The position numbers and the translations under genes were made by a program. From Phycisphaerales bacterium (GTDB lineage: Bacteria; Planctomycetota; Phycisphaerae; SM23-33), in the NCBI GenBank assembly GCA_003153915.1, contig PMBX01000072.1:1-6612 (forward strand): a stretch of 6,612 nucleotides of DNA. The letters are read 5' to 3'. Below the pieces are notes generated by a model. The model had not been told where the DNA came from and ran no database searches. It saw nothing but the letters and a program-made list of their open reading frames with translations. This document shows positions 5,066-6,612 of the stretch, piece by piece; position 1 is the stretch's first letter, and every line of letters starts with the position of its first letter.

Positions 5066-6612
5066 AGAGGAAACAACCGTCGGCCATTTCGGTGGTCGGG
5101 CGAGTCACCAAGATCGCCCCAGGCGTTTGGGCTCTGCTCTTCCTCGCGCTCGGGGCGGGGACGCCCGTAGCGGCGACCACGCGCACGGTCACCAACCTGA
5201 ACGACAGCGGAGCCGGTTCGCTGCGCGACACGATTGCCGCTTCCGCCTCGAGCGATAGCATCAATTTTTCGGTCAACGGCACGATTCTGCTCACCGGTGG
5301 AGAACTGGCTATTGGCCGGAATCTGAACATAATTGGGCCGGCAGGCGGGCTGACTGTAAGCGGCAATAACAACAGCCGCGTTTTCAATATCGTAGGCGGC
5401 AGTGTGGTGATTTCCAACCTGGCCATCAGCAATGGGCGCATGGTGGGCACGAACGGCGTCAGTGGAGGTGCGGGAAACGGTGGGCCGGGTGGGCCTGCAC
5501 AAGCCGGAGGCATTCTGAACAACGCCAACCTTGCCTTGGTCAATTGCACCCTCCAGGGGAACACGGCCACCGGCGGACAGGGAGGGTCTGCGCCTCTCTC
5601 CGGCGGAGATGGCGGAAGGGCCGTGGGCGGTGCCATCTGCAACTTCGGCGGCTTGAGTCTGCTTAACTGCTCTTTCATTGCCAATTCAGTTACCGGCGGA
5701 AACAGCGGTTCGAGCGACGGGGGCCCTGGAGGAAACGGCGGCGACGCCTATGGCGGCGCTCTTTACAGCATCGCCAGCGCGTCGCTTGTGAATTGCACCT
5801 TCAGCGATCAAACGTCGCAAGCGGGCGCCGCAGTCACGTCATTTTCCGGCGGCAACGGTGGGTCAGCCTTCGGAGCGTGTATCTACAGCGCAAGCGCGCT
5901 CTCCCTGGTCAACTGCACGCTCAATAGGAGTTCGGCGATCGGAGGCAGCGGAGGAAAAGGCGGTTCCACAGGCGGCGACGGCGGCGACGCGCAAGGTGGG
6001 GGCATCTACCAACTGGGCGGCACCACCTTTCAAAACAGCATTCTCTCGTCGGGAAGCACGGTTGCCGGCCTTGGAGGCAGTGCGCCGGGCACTCCTGGCT
6101 CGAACGGCACCGCCGCCAGTCCGGACGTTTACGGTTTGGTCACCAGCTACGGACACAATCTCGTCGCAAAAGCCGACGGTAGCTTGGGATGGAACAGCAG
6201 CGACCTGACGGGCAGCATTGCCACCCCCTTGGACCCCCTGCTCGGCCCTTTGCAGAGAAACGGCGGCCCCACCTTGACCACGGCACCATTGCCAGGCAGC
6301 GCAGCGATTAATGCGGGCGACGACGCCGTCCTGGGCGCTCCACTCAACCTGACAACCGATCAGCGGGGCCGTTCGCGCAAATCAGGCGCCCATGTGGATA
6401 TTGGGGCTTACGAATTAGGAGCGGTCTCTTGGACAGTTCTGAATATCAACGACAACGGGCCCGATTCCCTGCGGCAAATCCTGACAAATGTCTCACCGAC
6501 TGAGGTTGACACGGTCATGTTCGCCCCGAACGTGACGAATGCCATCACGCTCACAAGCGGAGAACTGGCTCTCAGTTCGAGCGTCAATATTGCCGGACCA
6601 GGTGCGAGCCTC
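5062..6612 (+). CDS. Large secreted glycine-rich beta-helix protein with choice-of-anchor Q-like segment (3' end outside window)
   Basis: A frame of 517 codons is open to the last base. The start is set by a signal peptide: basic residues K2, R3, K4, R14 and K17, hydrophobic GVWALLFLALGAG (21-33), and likely cleavage after V-A-A (36-38). Residues 42-97 form an opening module (TNLNDSGAGSLRDTIA, then GGELAIGRNLNIIGPAG). Residues about 147-335 hold five glycine-rich repeats, each with a (V/L)NC(T/S)-type strand and a GGxGGxAxGG loop, as in parallel beta-helix proteins. Residues about 364-451 match the choice-of-anchor Q type of segment (GHNLVAKADG, DPLLGPLQRNGGPT, PGSAAINAGDD, DQRGRSR, VDIGAYE). 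A second opening module starts at 458 and runs off the edge. Expected location is outside the cytoplasm; a role in adhesion or carbohydrate binding is possible but not shown. The weak ribosome site and ATGA overlap suggest coupling to the preceding ORF. The anchoring C-terminus is not visible. Confidence 0.9.
   Translation, partial: MKRKQPSAISVVGRVTKIAPGVWALLFLALGAGTPVAATTRTVTNLNDSGAGSLRDTIAASASSDSINFSVNGTILLTGGELAIGRNLNIIGPAGGLTVSGNNNSRVFNIVGGSVVISNLAISNGRMVGTNGVSGGAGNGGPGGPAQAGGILNNANLALVNCTLQGNTATGGQGGSAPLSGGDGGRAVGGAICNFGGLSLLNCSFIANSVTGGNSGSSDGGPGGNGGDAYGGALYSIASASLVNCTFSDQTSQAGAAVTSFSGGNGGSAFGACIYSASALSLVNCTLNRSSAIGGSGGKGGSTGGDGGDAQGGGIYQLGGTTFQNSILSSGSTVAGLGGSAPGTPGSNGTAASPDVYGLVTSYGHNLVAKADGSLGWNSSDLTGSIATPLDPLLGPLQRNGGPTLTTAPLPGSAAINAGDDAVLGAPLNLTTDQRGRSRKSGAHVDIGAYELGAVSWTVLNINDNGPDSLRQILTNVSPTEVDTVMFAPNVTNAITLTSGELALSSSVNIAGPGASL
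5509..6066 (+). repeat. Five glycine-rich protein repeats of about 41 residues
   Basis: The GG pair that begins each rung lies at residues 149, 189, 231, 271 (GA) and 312, giving spacings of 40, 42, 40 and 41. Each is followed by a strand with NCT, NCS, NCT, NCT or NSI at residues 161, 202, 244, 284 and 325, then by a glycine-rich loop of variable sequence. The DNA is diverged between copies, so this is an old protein-level repeat, not a recent DNA duplication. The stacked N-C positions would line up on one face of a beta-helix. Confidence 0.8.
6430..6612 (+). repeat. Second copy of the SLR-type opening module
   Basis: Residues 458-515 repeat residues 42-95. TVLNINDNGPDSLRQIL matches TVTNLNDSGAGSLRDTI, and SGELALSSSVNIAGPG matches GGELAIGRNLNIIGPA. 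The offset is 416 residues at the start and 420 at the end, so four residues were gained between. The first copy is coded at 5185-5346. The second copy follows directly on the choice-of-anchor Q-like segment, so the protein seems built from repeated blocks of about 415 residues. Confidence 0.75.

Noticed and set aside
4956..5684. Minus-strand ORF of 242 codons
   Set aside because: Its proline-rich sequence is the complement of the glycine-rich beta-helix gene, whose signal peptide and repeats are clear.
5509..6066. CRISPR-like or recent DNA tandem array in the glycine-rich region
   Set aside because: The periodicity is at protein level only. The DNA copies are diverged and there are no constant repeats with unique spacers.

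Overview
The window is GC-rich bacterial DNA, most likely from the Verrucomicrobiota (Pedosphaera/Limisphaera-like) or a related PVC-group bacterium. That placement is an inference from gene content: a PadR/HAAS regulatory pair, a VIT-domain protein with a PEP-CTERM-type tail, and a secreted glycine-rich beta-helix protein with a choice-of-anchor Q-like segment. No rRNA, tRNA, CRISPR array, insertion sequence or phage gene was seen.

Bases 1-4215 look like one plus-strand operon. It starts with the 3' end of a small membrane protein (1-378). A second membrane protein follows (435-1208) that appears to be a diverged tandem paralogue of the first. Five bases later comes a PadR-family regulator (1214-1558), which overlaps by ATGA an 886-residue protein (1555-4215). 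That large protein joins, in order, an N-terminal HAAS-like domain, about five membrane helices, a VIT domain, a VWA-like domain with an altered metal site, and a C-terminal VPEPS/hydrophobic/RRRR sorting signal. The likely theme is an envelope-stress or surface-sorting system under PadR control, whose large protein may be processed by an exosortase. No exosortase lies in the window.

Bases 4216-5061 contain no confident gene but are not empty. They hold an 11-bp hairpin, a set of alternative stems, three TTTTAC repeats spaced exactly 11 bp apart next to a consensus TTGACA -35 box, and a short basic ORF with a good Shine-Dalgarno site. These are followed by a 16-residue signal-peptide-like ORF that may be the stump of a broken gene, an AT-rich patch, and a 65-codon ORF that overlaps the next gene by ATGA.

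From 5062 to the right edge runs the 5' part of a large secreted protein, with 517 codons visible and no stop. It has a signal peptide, an opening module containing the motif NDSGAGSLR, five glycine-rich repeats of about 41 residues, a choice-of-anchor Q-like segment, and then a second copy of the opening module. The full protein is therefore probably a multi-module surface or secreted beta-helix protein.
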